Positions 26,137 to 35,865 of a DNA stretch of 41,103 bases are shown one piece after another. Origin of the DNA: Pedobacter agri PB92 (GTDB taxonomy: Bacteria > Bacteroidota > Bacteroidia > Sphingobacteriales > Sphingobacteriaceae); contig NZ_AJLG01000018.1 of assembly GCF_000258495.1 (NCBI RefSeq), positions 1 to 41,103 on the forward strand, read 5' to 3'. Position numbers and translations under genes: made by a program. The notes under the pieces were generated by a model. The model was given only the letters and a program-made list of their open reading frames with translations. It ran no database searches and had not been told where the DNA came from. How positions within the stretch are numbered: position 1 is the first letter of the stretch; every line of letters begins with the position of its first letter.

Positions 26137-27693
26137 ATGAACTATAAAATGATTGGTAGCAAAATACTGATCGCTGCCTTGTGTATGCTCGCCTTTGCCT
26201 GTAAAAAGAACAATAATGAAACCGAAAAACAAGCGGAAGGTACGTTGGTTAAACCAAACTACAACCGAAACACCATGTTCCGTAACCCGCTTAATGGTTG
26301 GGTAATGTATGGTTCAGGTACTGTCCAGCCAGGATATTGGGATACAGAATATTATGTTCCTGATTTGGGTAAAAAAGTTAAGGCTATAGATTATGCTTCA
26401 GCTTGCTATATTCGTACGCGTTGGGCAAACTTTAACCCTTCAAATGGCGTATATGCGTGGCGAGATCCGAGTACAGCGCTTTATAAAATGATTAAAGGCG
26501 CTCAAGACAGAGGTCTGCCGATTGCATTTCGTATTGTAGTTGATGGTCGTGACCAGGGCCTGAATACGCCTCAATTCGTTTTTGATGCAGGTGCAAAATA
26601 CATCACCGAAGATCCAAAATTTCCAGATCGTAGAACGCCCCTTCCACAAGATCCAATTTTCAGGCAGCATTATGCTAAATTTATCGAAGAGTTGGCAAAG
26701 GATTTTAATGATCCAAAGAAAACTTCCTTTATTGATGCTTACGGTTTGGGCAAATGGGGAGAAGCCCACAATGTGATTTATTTTGATCCGGCTGCTAATG
26801 CACCAAAAGATAAAATTGAACAAGCAAAAGAAGAAGTGATGGATTGGATTTCAGATCTTTATGTGAAGAATTTCTCCAAAATACCTTTGGCGATAAACTA
26901 CCACCGAGTGGTAGGCGATCCGGTAAGTTGGGGTTCGGCCAATCCAAATTCAGATCGTTTGTTAAAGAAATTGATTAATAAAGGCTATATATTACGCCAG
27001 GATGCTTTTGGTATGACTGACTATTACCAGAGTTGGGAAAAAGCATTCGCTAAAACCTGGAATTTCAAGCGCCCGATATTGATGGAGGGTGGCTGGATTA
27101 CCAGCGGAACGCACCGCTATTGGACCGATCCAAGTGGAAAATACAGGGAAGGACATCCTGAAGATGTAAGAAAAGGGGAGTTTGATTCTTCATTGGAAGC
27201 AGCCGTAAATATGATGGATTTTCGCGTTGGAGATACTGAAAGCTGGTTTACTAAGTCATTTACATTGGTGCAGCGTTTTATTTCAGAAGGTGGTTATCGC
27301 TTGTACCCGGAGCGGGTGTATGTACCAGAAAAAGTGAGCGCTAATACTGAAACCACCATTACCCATCGCTGGAGAAACATGGGCTGGGGTTATTTGCCTA
27401 ATAACATACCACAATGGAATTATAAATACAAAGTTGCTTTTGCTTTGTTAGATGGCTCTGGGACCGTAAAGAAAATAATTGTAGATCAATATGGAGAACC
27501 ATCAACCTGGTTAAAAAGCAGTGCCACCACCTACGAACTGAAGACAAAGCTAGATGTGCCTGCTGGAGCCTATACCTGGGCTGTAGCTATTGTTGACACA
27601 ACCAACGATAATAAGCCAGGTATCAGATTAGCTGTAAACGGCGATATGACTACTGATGGTTGGTACAAACTGATCAACGTTCAGGTTCAATAA
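26137..27693 (+). CDS. DUF4832 glycosidase-like lipoprotein
   Basis: 518 residues. Lipoprotein signal with Cys22 (LAFACKKN). The N-terminal two thirds look like a (beta/alpha)8 barrel of clan GH-A type: NPLNGWVMYG, YIRTRWANFNPSNGVYAWRD, LPIAFRIVVDGRD, GLGKWGEAHN with Glu209 (candidate acid/base) and PILMEGGWI with Glu317 (candidate nucleophile). The last third (from about 395, VYVPEKVSANTETTITHRWR) is the beta-sandwich typical of DUF4832. It is the only likely glycan-cleaving enzyme in the window, placed at the end of locus 1 and anchored at the outer membrane or periplasm. Substrate unknown. Catalytic residues are inferred from position, not shown. Confidence 0.8.
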   Translation: MNYKMIGSKILIAALCMLAFACKKNNNETEKQAEGTLVKPNYNRNTMFRNPLNGWVMYGSGTVQPGYWDTEYYVPDLGKKVKAIDYASACYIRTRWANFNPSNGVYAWRDPSTALYKMIKGAQDRGLPIAFRIVVDGRDQGLNTPQFVFDAGAKYITEDPKFPDRRTPLPQDPIFRQHYAKFIEELAKDFNDPKKTSFIDAYGLGKWGEAHNVIYFDPAANAPKDKIEQAKEEVMDWISDLYVKNFSKIPLAINYHRVVGDPVSWGSANPNSDRLLKKLINKGYILRQDAFGMTDYYQSWEKAFAKTWNFKRPILMEGGWITSGTHRYWTDPSGKYREGHPEDVRKGEFDSSLEAAVNMMDFRVGDTESWFTKSFTLVQRFISEGGYRLYPERVYVPEKVSANTETTITHRWRNMGWGYLPNNIPQWNYKYKVAFALLDGSGTVKKIIVDQYGEPSTWLKSSATTYELKTKLDVPAGAYTWAVAIVDTTNDNKPGIRLAVNGDMTTDGWYKLINVQVQ

Positions 27694-27715
27694 TATTTTT
27701 ACGTTAATTGCTTTT

Positions 27716-27757
27716 AAACTTCCTGCTGCCTTTTTGGTGCACAGGAAGTTTTTTTTA
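27716..27757 (+). terminator. Terminator of locus 1
   Basis: Arms AAACTTCCTG and CAGGAAGTTT with a 16-base loop, followed by a run of T. It begins 22 bases after the stop of the DUF4832 gene and so separates the two glycan loci into independent transcripts. Confidence 0.9.
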
Positions 27758-27888
27758 TTTTACGATCAATCCGCCTGCAAAGCGACGTGTCCTGGAGGAT
27801 GGCGATTCCAATAGCAATTTTTGAAGGAAAAATGACAATTTAACAAGCTAAGGGTGGTATACTAAAGAGGTATAGTCCTCATTTGTTG

Positions 27889-27931
27889 TTTCATGGAAAC
27901 GTTCCCAAAAATTGGGAACGTTTCCATGAAA
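27889..27931. promoter_or_regulatory. Large palindromic operator upstream of locus 2 (putative LacI site)
   Basis: A 43-bp palindrome with perfect 20-bp arms around AAA. It contains two AACGTT cores, each in GGAAACGTTCCC / GGGAACGTTTCC, spaced 19 bp apart. The same bipartite layout with the same spacing recurs at 38938-38968 next to the LacI gene. LacI proteins bind CpG-centred palindromes of this kind, so it is probably the operator for SusC-2. It lies about 136 bp upstream of the -7 box, so the mode (repression by looping, activation) is open. Confidence 0.75.
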
Positions 27932-28066
27932 AATAGATATCTCTTCCTGAGGGTAAGACTCAAAACGTAGATATATTTGAGTGTAATCAGATACAATAAC
28001 AAATCCTAACCAAATTAATATGCAGAATAAATCTACACTACATTTATTGAAGGGCGCATAAGTTAT

Positions 28067-28074
28067 TACTTTTG
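28067..28074 (+). promoter_or_regulatory. Likely -7 box of locus 2
   Basis: TACTTTTG matches TAnnTTTG; a TTTATTG about 17-20 bases upstream can serve as -33. The transcript would start near 28080, giving a leader of about 60 bases to the ATG at 28141. Confidence 0.6.
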
Positions 28075-28140
28075 CGGCATGGATCAAGTCGATCGCTGCC
28101 TTTATAGCCTAACCTCTTTTTAAACCTAAATAAACCACTC

Positions 28141-30972
28141 ATGTCAGTTTTCATTAAACCGCTGAGGGTATTCGCCTGCTGTGCCTTATTTATTAATCAG
28201 GCATCAAGGCTACATGCCCAGCAGGTTCCAGATACGATCAGCAAAAAGCAGGATACCATGCAGCTGGTGGATAAGAAACTCAAAAAACTTATCTACTTTA
28301 ATACGCCAAAAACACTTTCAACAGTTTCTTCAACCGCTATTCCAGGTGCTGAACTTACCAGTACTTTAGTGGCGTCTTACCCCATTGCCTTAGCAGGTAG
28401 GTTGGCAGGTTTAACCACAAGTCAAAACAGCGGACAACCTTTCAACGAGGGATATAGCATGCGCCTAAGGGGGCAAAGTCCTTTAATTTTTATTGATGGT
28501 ATTCCACGTTCGGTTTCAGAAATTGGAATAGAGGAAATAGAATCGGTTACGGTGCTGAAAGATGCTGTTTCTTTAGCCATGTTGGGTGTTAGAGGAGCAA
28601 ATGGTGCAGTTTCAATTGTAACAAAAAAAGGGATGGTCGCCGGACAAAAAATCAGTTTCACCGGGCAATGGGGTATTCAACAGCCAATTCAGAATTTAAT
28701 ATCAAAGCCTCTAGATGCTTTCAATTATGCCACATTATATAACGAGGCATTAACCAACGACGGACTTTCAGCTGCCAATAATGGTTTTAGCCAATCCGCT
28801 ATCAATGCATACCAAACAGGTAGCGATCCTCTCCGCTATCCAAATGTAAATTGGGCCGATGAAGTTTTAAGAAAATCAGCAGCCATTGCCAGGTACAATT
28901 TAAATACCAGTGGTGGTAATCAGTATGTTCGATTTTTTGTGAATCTGGAGCATTTTAAACAAGATGGTTTACTGAAAACAAGAGACGATATCAACACCAA
29001 ATATTCAACCGATGCGAATTTTGTAGGTTATTTCATTCGCTCGAATGTGGATGTTAATCTGACCGACAAATTAAGCGCTGGCCTTTATGTTCAGGGGCGC
29101 ATTTTAACCGATAACAGTCCCGGCAACTCTGGAACTCAAGGTATTTTTAATGCTCTAAAGGCTACGCCAAATAGTGCTTACCCTATTTTTAATGCCAACG
29201 GCACGTACGGCGGTTCTGCTCAGTTTCAAAATAATATTGTAGCCCAGGGTGTGAGTGCGGGTTATTCTAAAACTAACACCCGAACGGTTCTTTCCGACTT
29301 TTACCTGAAATATAATTTAGACGATTTATCTAAAGGTTTATGGGTAAAAGCAAGGGCATCATTCTTCAGTAATCTGGCAGAAAACTATATTAGGAATAAA
29401 TCTTTTGCGGTATTTGAGCAAATAAGTGGCTTTGGTACTTTATCTCCCGTTTATCGTCAGTATAATAACAATACTGACCAGGCAAATGGTAACAACATTG
29501 CCTTCCAGAACAGATCAGATTTTCAGGAATTATCTTTTGGCTACCAACGTGATTTCGGTTTAAATGGTGTTGATGCTGTAATACTGGCCAATAGAGATAA
29601 CTTAATCAATGGGTCGAATTTACCCTACGCCATTCAGGGTATTTCCGGTCACGTATCTTACAATTACGATAAAAAATACCTTGCTGAAGTTTCTTTTTCA
29701 CAAAGTGGCGCCAACCGTTATCCGGATAAAGGCGGATTTAAATATGGCTTTTTCCCAGCTCTTGGTTTAGGTTGGAATATCCAACAAGAGGATTTTTTGA
29801 AAGAAAACAGCTGGCTTAATCAGCTGAAGTTGTACGCTTCATATGGAAAAGTAGGCAGAGACAATGGCGCTTACTACACTTATCAGCAAGTTTATAATGG
29901 TTCACCTGGTGCAATTTTCGGAAGCAGTGCGGGTACAGCCACAACTATTGGCGAATCGTTTCTGGCGAATCCAGCCATTACCTGGGAATATGCGAAGATG
30001 CTGAATATCGGTATTGATGCAGGTTTTCTAAACGATAGGCTTGGTTTAAATGTAGAATATTACAAAAATAATTTTGCTGATTTAAGTATTATGAGGGGAA
30101 ATGGAAGTTCATTATTGGGCATTTCTTATCCGAATGAAAACATTGGAAAACAAAATTATTATGGTTGGGAAGCGCAGTTAAGCTGGAATGAACAAAAGAA
30201 AAAATGGGGTTATTTTGTGAGATTGAATGCCAGTTTACAGAAGAATAAACTCATTTACAGTGCAGAAGCCAACCAACGATATAGCTGGATGCAGCGTACA
30301 GGTCACCCTGTTGGGCAAACCTATGGTTACATCGCCGAAGGTTTGTTTCGTAGCCAGCAGGAAATTACTGGTTATCCTACCATCGAGGGGTACACGCCCC
30401 AACCTGGTGACATCAAATACAGGGATTTAAACGGCGATGGAGTAATCAACCAATATGACCAGACAACCATCGGCTCGCAAAAACCCAGTTTGTTTTTAGG
30501 GGCCAAGTTAGGATTTCATGTTGTTGGCTTTGATGTGAGCGCTTTGGTTCAAGGTGTGATTAATCAGGAAGTTTACCTGTCGGACAATAGCTATTGGGAG
30601 TTTCAAGGTGGAACAGCGCAGGCTTACCAAACCCATTTAAATAGATTTACGCCAGCCACGGCTAATACAGCAGCCTATCCAAGGTTGACTACCAACTCGG
30701 GCCCAAGAAACGGTGCGACCAACAATTTTGTAAGCTCGTCCTTCTGGTTAAGAAATGGCGATTTTGTCAGGCTGAGGAATGTAGAGTTGGGTTACACACT
30801 TCCAGCTAGGCTTACTCAAAAAGTGGGGCTAAAATCTACCCGCTTATTCACGAACGGGCTAAACCTATGGACTTTAAGTTCGAAAACATTTAACGGTGCC
30901 GATCCAGAAAACTTCAATGGGAATTATCCGATTGAGCGTATATTTTCCTTCGGTGTAAATATTCAATTATAG
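28141..30972 (+). CDS. SusC-like transporter without regulatory domain, locus 2 first copy
   Basis: 943 residues. Signal peptide ending LHAQ (about 26). Unlike the other two SusC proteins here it has no carboxypeptidase-D-like domain and no DEVVVVGYG linker; only about 40 residues separate signal peptide and plug (PIALAGRLAGLTTSQNSGQP, SPLIFIDGIPRSVSEIGIEE, VLKDAVSLAMLGVRGANGAV). The barrel is complete and ends with a hydrophobic strand. It belongs to a group of SusC proteins that take the short N-terminus. SusD-2 starts 10 bases after. Likely a high-affinity glycan or other oligomer importer. Confidence 0.93.
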   Translation: MSVFIKPLRVFACCALFINQASRLHAQQVPDTISKKQDTMQLVDKKLKKLIYFNTPKTLSTVSSTAIPGAELTSTLVASYPIALAGRLAGLTTSQNSGQPFNEGYSMRLRGQSPLIFIDGIPRSVSEIGIEEIESVTVLKDAVSLAMLGVRGANGAVSIVTKKGMVAGQKISFTGQWGIQQPIQNLISKPLDAFNYATLYNEALTNDGLSAANNGFSQSAINAYQTGSDPLRYPNVNWADEVLRKSAAIARYNLNTSGGNQYVRFFVNLEHFKQDGLLKTRDDINTKYSTDANFVGYFIRSNVDVNLTDKLSAGLYVQGRILTDNSPGNSGTQGIFNALKATPNSAYPIFNANGTYGGSAQFQNNIVAQGVSAGYSKTNTRTVLSDFYLKYNLDDLSKGLWVKARASFFSNLAENYIRNKSFAVFEQISGFGTLSPVYRQYNNNTDQANGNNIAFQNRSDFQELSFGYQRDFGLNGVDAVILANRDNLINGSNLPYAIQGISGHVSYNYDKKYLAEVSFSQSGANRYPDKGGFKYGFFPALGLGWNIQQEDFLKENSWLNQLKLYASYGKVGRDNGAYYTYQQVYNGSPGAIFGSSAGTATTIGESFLANPAITWEYAKMLNIGIDAGFLNDRLGLNVEYYKNNFADLSIMRGNGSSLLGISYPNENIGKQNYYGWEAQLSWNEQKKKWGYFVRLNASLQKNKLIYSAEANQRYSWMQRTGHPVGQTYGYIAEGLFRSQQEITGYPTIEGYTPQPGDIKYRDLNGDGVINQYDQTTIGSQKPSLFLGAKLGFHVVGFDVSALVQGVINQEVYLSDNSYWEFQGGTAQAYQTHLNRFTPATANTAAYPRLTTNSGPRNGATNNFVSSSFWLRNGDFVRLRNVELGYTLPARLTQKVGLKSTRLFTNGLNLWTLSSKTFNGADPENFNGNYPIERIFSFGVNIQL

Positions 30973-30982
30973 CATTACAGAT

Positions 30983-32662
30983 ATGAAAAGTGTACTTTAT
31001 TTATTAATCATCGTATCGGTGCTGGCCCAATCATGTAAAAAATTCGAAAATGAACCTGAAGAGCGGGTACTGGAAACAGATGTATTTGATCCTACAGATC
31101 AAATGGGTGTTCAATCAACCGCTTATTTATTAGGTATTTATTCTTTCTTGCCAGATGGGTTTAACCGGATTGGCGGTGATTTTTTAGATGCGGCAACCGA
31201 TGATGCGGTTCCTTCTTCGGAGCGATCGACAATTATGTTGTTCACCAATGGACAACTCAACGCAACTAATCATCCTGATAATAATTGGGCAAATAGTTAT
31301 ACCCTCATTAGGAGAAGCAATGTGTTTTTAAATAACATAGGTGTGGTGCCTATTCCTGACGCAACAAAGAAAAGACAGGTTGCCGAAGCTCGTTTTCTGC
31401 GTGCCTTCGCCTACTTCGAATTGCTGAAACGTTATGGCGGTATTCCTTTGGTGGGTAATCAGGTATTTGATCTAAACAGTGATTTAAACTTACCTCGAAA
31501 TACTTTCGCAGAATGTGTAGATTACATTGCCGCAGAATGCGATGCTATTACGCCAGATCTGCCTAATGGTTCTGCCGTTGCGGCTACTGAGTTTGGCCGT
31601 GTTCCATCTGAAGCGGCAATGGCTTTGAAATGTAGATTGTATTTGTATGCTGCCAGTCCATTGTTCAATGGCGGTGGTTTTGAAAGCAATCCGCAGTTAA
31701 AATCGATTACAGGTTATCCCACAAATGATCCGGCCAGATGGCAACGTGTAATTACCATTGCTGAAGCATTAATTGCCAAAGGTTATTATAAATTACCTGC
31801 AGGAACCGGAACTGCTGCTTACACAGCTGTGTTTACAACGAAAATCAATACCGATATTATTTTATCTAACCAATCTTCAAATTCTACTGTAATTGAAAAT
31901 GCAAATGCGCCGGTAGGTTATGTAGCTCCTACAACCAGTAACGGAAGAAATAGCCCGACTCAAAACTTTGTAAATGCTTTCAATAATATGAATGGAACAG
32001 TTTATACAGGGACTACTACTTCTGCATCGCAATATGAAAACCGCGATCCACGGTTGAAAGCCATTTTGTTTCACAATGGCGTACAATGGTTAGGTAGGGC
32101 AGTGCAGACATATGAAGGTGGCTTAGATAAACCTAACCAGGCTTTTAAAACGCAAACCAAAACTTCTTATTATTTAAGAAAATTTATGGCCGATTTTTCT
32201 ACCTCTGCTACTTATTCAAACCAAAGTCACAACTTCCCATATTTCCGCTTTGCTGATGTTTTATTGAGCTACGCTGAAGCATTGAATGAGGTAGGAAGGG
32301 TAGAAGATGCTGTTCGCCAACTGAATTTGGTACGTGCCAGGGCGGGTATTGCTGCAGGTACGGGAAACAGATTTGGTGTACCAGTTGGTGTTAGTCAAGC
32401 TCAGCTTCGCGACCTGATCAAGAATGAAAGACGCATTGAGCTAAGCTTTGAAGAACATCGTTTCTGGGATTTGCGCAGGTGGAAAATGAGTAATGAGTTA
32501 AGTGCTACTTTACAAGGGTTAACCATCACTCAAAATGACCCATTATATGTACTCAAAAATGTGAACACGATGGCATTTCAGCCTAAATATTATCACATGC
32601 CCATTCCATACTCAGAAATAATCAGGAATAATAAGTTGGTTCAAAATGAAGGTTATTTCTAA
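30983..32662 (+). CDS. SusD-like lipoprotein, locus 2 first copy
   Basis: 559 residues. Lipoprotein signal with Cys18 (LAQSCKKF). SusD marks: QVAEARFLRAFAYFELLKRY, GGIPLVGNQVFD, CRLYLYAASPLFNGGGF, and the C-terminal RFADVLLSYAEALNEVGRVE, LVRARAGI, LIKNERRIELSFEEHRFWDL. The last motif with Phe-Glu-Glu-His-Arg-Phe-Trp-Asp is typical. Works as the lid of SusC-2, 10 bases upstream. Confidence 0.96.
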   Translation: MKSVLYLLIIVSVLAQSCKKFENEPEERVLETDVFDPTDQMGVQSTAYLLGIYSFLPDGFNRIGGDFLDAATDDAVPSSERSTIMLFTNGQLNATNHPDNNWANSYTLIRRSNVFLNNIGVVPIPDATKKRQVAEARFLRAFAYFELLKRYGGIPLVGNQVFDLNSDLNLPRNTFAECVDYIAAECDAITPDLPNGSAVAATEFGRVPSEAAMALKCRLYLYAASPLFNGGGFESNPQLKSITGYPTNDPARWQRVITIAEALIAKGYYKLPAGTGTAAYTAVFTTKINTDIILSNQSSNSTVIENANAPVGYVAPTTSNGRNSPTQNFVNAFNNMNGTVYTGTTTSASQYENRDPRLKAILFHNGVQWLGRAVQTYEGGLDKPNQAFKTQTKTSYYLRKFMADFSTSATYSNQSHNFPYFRFADVLLSYAEALNEVGRVEDAVRQLNLVRARAGIAAGTGNRFGVPVGVSQAQLRDLIKNERRIELSFEEHRFWDLRRWKMSNELSATLQGLTITQNDPLYVLKNVNTMAFQPKYYHMPIPYSEIIRNNKLVQNEGYF

Positions 32663-32713
32663 CCCAACTCAGGGATTGAATTTAAACACCGGTGATAACG
32701 CCAGCAATAGATA

Positions 32714-35700
32714 ATGCGGCTATTCAATAAAAATTATAAGATGAAAAAAATAACATATTTATGCTGCATTTTCTTGATGCTCCTGAGCATAGCTGCCTAT
32801 GCACAGCGAAAGCAAATCACGGGTGTGGTTAGCGATCAATCCGGGCTTTTGCCTGGCGCAACGGTGGTCGAAAAAAGTAATCCATCCAACGGAACCACCA
32901 CAAACCAGGATGGAAAATTTACGCTTAGTGTTAGTAGCAATACCCTTGTGATTCGGTTAATCGGTTATGCTACCCGAGAAATTAATATCGACGGGCAAAC
33001 GAATATCACCATATCCTTAAATGAAGATAAGACCGACCTGGATGATGTAGTGGTGGTAGGTTACGGCACACAAAAGAAAAAGACCTTAACAGGTGCGGTA
33101 GCAAGTATAGGTGGAGATGAGATTAGGCAAAGTCCATCGCCAAGTTTGCAAAACTCGCTAGCCGGACGGATTACTGGTTTTTCATCTCAACAAATCAGTG
33201 GACAGCCGGGTGCTGATGGAGCAAGATTCTACATCCGTGGGGTGAGTTCTTATGTATCAGGTGCGAGTAACAATCCTTTAATTTTAGTGGATGATATTGA
33301 ATTCACATATGATCAGTTCTCACAGTTGAGCGCCAATGAGGTAGAATCGGTAAGTATCTTGAAAGATGCGGCAACTACTTCAATCTACGGTATTAAAGGT
33401 GCAAATGGGGTGATTTTAGTAACAACCACTCGTGGTAAAGTAGGGAAGCCAAGGATTAGTTTATTGGTTGAATATGGATTGAGCCAGCTCACACGAACAC
33501 CAAAGGCCTTAGGTTCATATGAAGCCGCTTCACTAATTAATGAAGCGCAGGTGAATACCAATAACTTAAATCCAAACCCAAGTTTTGTGCGCACCTTTTC
33601 TGATAACGATTTAGAATTGTATAGAACCGGTGCTGATCCTTATGGACATCCAAACAATGATTGGTCTGACATCCTTTTAAAAAGATTTGCACCGCAAGCT
33701 AAAGCTAACTTTAATGTAAACGGTGGTACAGAAAAGGCAAAGTATTTTGTTTCGATTGGTTATTTAAATCAAGGTGGTCAGCTGAAAGATTTTAGTGAAG
33801 ATTTAAATAGTAAATTTTATTACAAACGTTACAATTATCGCTCTAACATCGATTTGAAAGTAACTAAAACACTTGATGTAAAATTTGACCTGTTCGGGAA
33901 TGTAGATGAAACTAATGCTAATAATGCTACTGTCAATAATACCATCTTTAGTGATTTGGGTCGTTTGGGCGAAACAGCACCGTTTAACTATCCTGTATAC
34001 AATCCAAACGGAACTTTAGGTTACAGTGTTTGGCAAAGGACCGCATCTGGCAGAAATAATAATAATATTGTGGGTCGTTTAATGTACAATGGTTACTACC
34101 GTACATTTAATAACAACATCAATTTATCCACGTCAGCTAATCAGAAATTAGATTTCATCACTTCAGGACTTTCCATAAAAGGTGTATTGGCTTATCGCAA
34201 CCTGTACTTTTACAGTCGCTCTCTTTCCAGGCCGGTAACAGGAACTGGTTTCATTTCTTACGTATACGATCCGGTTACTGATTCATACAGCTTTGGTCAA
34301 CGTGATAATATCTTTAGGATTAGTACGCCTGGCTTAAGTTATTCATCCGGAAGCACTGCGAGTGCACTGACCATGCAGGCCATGTTAAACTACGGCAGAA
34401 GTTTTGGAAATCACAATGTTTCTGGGTTGATTTTGTATAATACAAATGATAAGAGAGCTCAAAATACCACTAACTCAAATTTGTACAATTTTATTCCAGA
34501 AGTATTTAGCGGTATTACTGCAAGGTTTGGTTACGATTACAGGCAAAAATATTTAATTGAACTCAGCGGTGCCTATAACGGTTCCGATCGTTTTGCGCAA
34601 GGCAAGAAAAAGGGGTTTTTCCCTGCTGCATCTGTAGGTTGGAATATTGCCGAAGAAACCTTCGTTAAAGACAATTTACATTTCATCGATCAGTTTAAAT
34701 TAAGAGGTTCTTATGGTGTTGTAGGCGCAGATAATACAGGTGGTGTGTATGCTTACCTGCAGAATTGGGCAACAGGATCGGGAAGTGGTTTGTTTGGCCT
34801 GGCCACGAATAATGGATATGGTACGGTAACTGAGGGTACATTAGCCAACAATGAGGTAACATGGGAGAAAGATAAAAAGTTAGACATTGGTCTGGATATG
34901 GCTTTCTTCAAAAACAAACTATCTGCTAAACTGGATTATTTCAATAATAACCGATACGATATCATTACTAACCGTGGAACCATTTCTGCTGTATTCGGAC
35001 AGAATTTACCATTGGTAAACATCGGTAAAACGAATAATAGGGGTTTTGAGGCTGAAATCAGCTTTAGAGATGAGATCTCCAAAGATTGGAATTACTTTAT
35101 TCAGGGCACTTATTCACTCGCTAAAAATAAAATTACTTTTAGAGATGAAGCAGAAACTTTATACCCTTATCAACGAGAAACCGGACAAGCCATTGGATCT
35201 GTGTTGAAATACAAATGGACCGGTGAATTTTACACACTGGAAGATATCGCTAACCCTGCTGTTCCAAAACCAACTATTGGCGGAAGACCAGGTGACATCA
35301 AGTACATGGATCTGAACGGCGATGGGGTGATAGATGCCAATGACAGATCGTTTTTTGGAAGTACCAATTTACCTACAACTATTGCAGGGATTACCTTGGG
35401 AGTAGGGTACAAAAATTTCAGACTTAGTGTTTTATTCCAGGCCGCTTTAGATTTCGTTGCCAGTGCACAAGGGGCAGTTATTCACCACAATGCCAGTAAC
35501 CAGTTGCCAATTCACCAGCAACACTGGACACCAGCTTTGGGTAACAATGCCAAATACCCTCAATTATATACAACAGCATTGAGCCAAAGTCCGAGAGATT
35601 TTTACTCAGATTTTTGGGCAATTCCGGGCGATTATGTACGTCTGAAAACAGCCGAATTGAGTTATAGCGCTGGTCCGAAACTATTGTCGAAATTAGGTGT

Positions 35701-35857
35701 AAAAGGGTTGCGATTATACACCAATGGGTACAATTTATTAACCTTTACCAAGCTGGATAGGCTATACAACTTAGATCCCGAAGTACTGGAGTCTGCCGGC
35801 GATTTGCCATATCCGCCAACAAGAATAATCAACATGGGTTTAAACGTTACTTTCTAA
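32714..35857 (+). CDS. SusC-like transporter, locus 2 second copy
   Basis: 1047 residues. Signal peptide ending AYAQ (about 31; ATG 32741 is a plausible alternative start), CarboxypepD_reg-like domain (about 34-104, ITGVVSDQSGLLPGATVVEK), linker DDVVVVGYG at 110-118, plug with NNPLILVDDIEFTYDQFSQL and VLKDAATTSIYGIKGANGV-like text, then the barrel. Domain layout is that of standard SusC. It follows SusD-2 by 51 bases without a terminator, so locus 2 is one transcript with two importer pairs. Confidence 0.96.
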   Translation: MRLFNKNYKMKKITYLCCIFLMLLSIAAYAQRKQITGVVSDQSGLLPGATVVEKSNPSNGTTTNQDGKFTLSVSSNTLVIRLIGYATREINIDGQTNITISLNEDKTDLDDVVVVGYGTQKKKTLTGAVASIGGDEIRQSPSPSLQNSLAGRITGFSSQQISGQPGADGARFYIRGVSSYVSGASNNPLILVDDIEFTYDQFSQLSANEVESVSILKDAATTSIYGIKGANGVILVTTTRGKVGKPRISLLVEYGLSQLTRTPKALGSYEAASLINEAQVNTNNLNPNPSFVRTFSDNDLELYRTGADPYGHPNNDWSDILLKRFAPQAKANFNVNGGTEKAKYFVSIGYLNQGGQLKDFSEDLNSKFYYKRYNYRSNIDLKVTKTLDVKFDLFGNVDETNANNATVNNTIFSDLGRLGETAPFNYPVYNPNGTLGYSVWQRTASGRNNNNIVGRLMYNGYYRTFNNNINLSTSANQKLDFITSGLSIKGVLAYRNLYFYSRSLSRPVTGTGFISYVYDPVTDSYSFGQRDNIFRISTPGLSYSSGSTASALTMQAMLNYGRSFGNHNVSGLILYNTNDKRAQNTTNSNLYNFIPEVFSGITARFGYDYRQKYLIELSGAYNGSDRFAQGKKKGFFPAASVGWNIAEETFVKDNLHFIDQFKLRGSYGVVGADNTGGVYAYLQNWATGSGSGLFGLATNNGYGTVTEGTLANNEVTWEKDKKLDIGLDMAFFKNKLSAKLDYFNNNRYDIITNRGTISAVFGQNLPLVNIGKTNNRGFEAEISFRDEISKDWNYFIQGTYSLAKNKITFRDEAETLYPYQRETGQAIGSVLKYKWTGEFYTLEDIANPAVPKPTIGGRPGDIKYMDLNGDGVIDANDRSFFGSTNLPTTIAGITLGVGYKNFRLSVLFQAALDFVASAQGAVIHHNASNQLPIHQQHWTPALGNNAKYPQLYTTALSQSPRDFYSDFWAIPGDYVRLKTAELSYSAGPKLLSKLGVKGLRLYTNGYNLLTFTKLDRLYNLDPEVLESAGDLPYPPTRIINMGLNVTF

Positions 35858-35865
35858 TTTGTACC

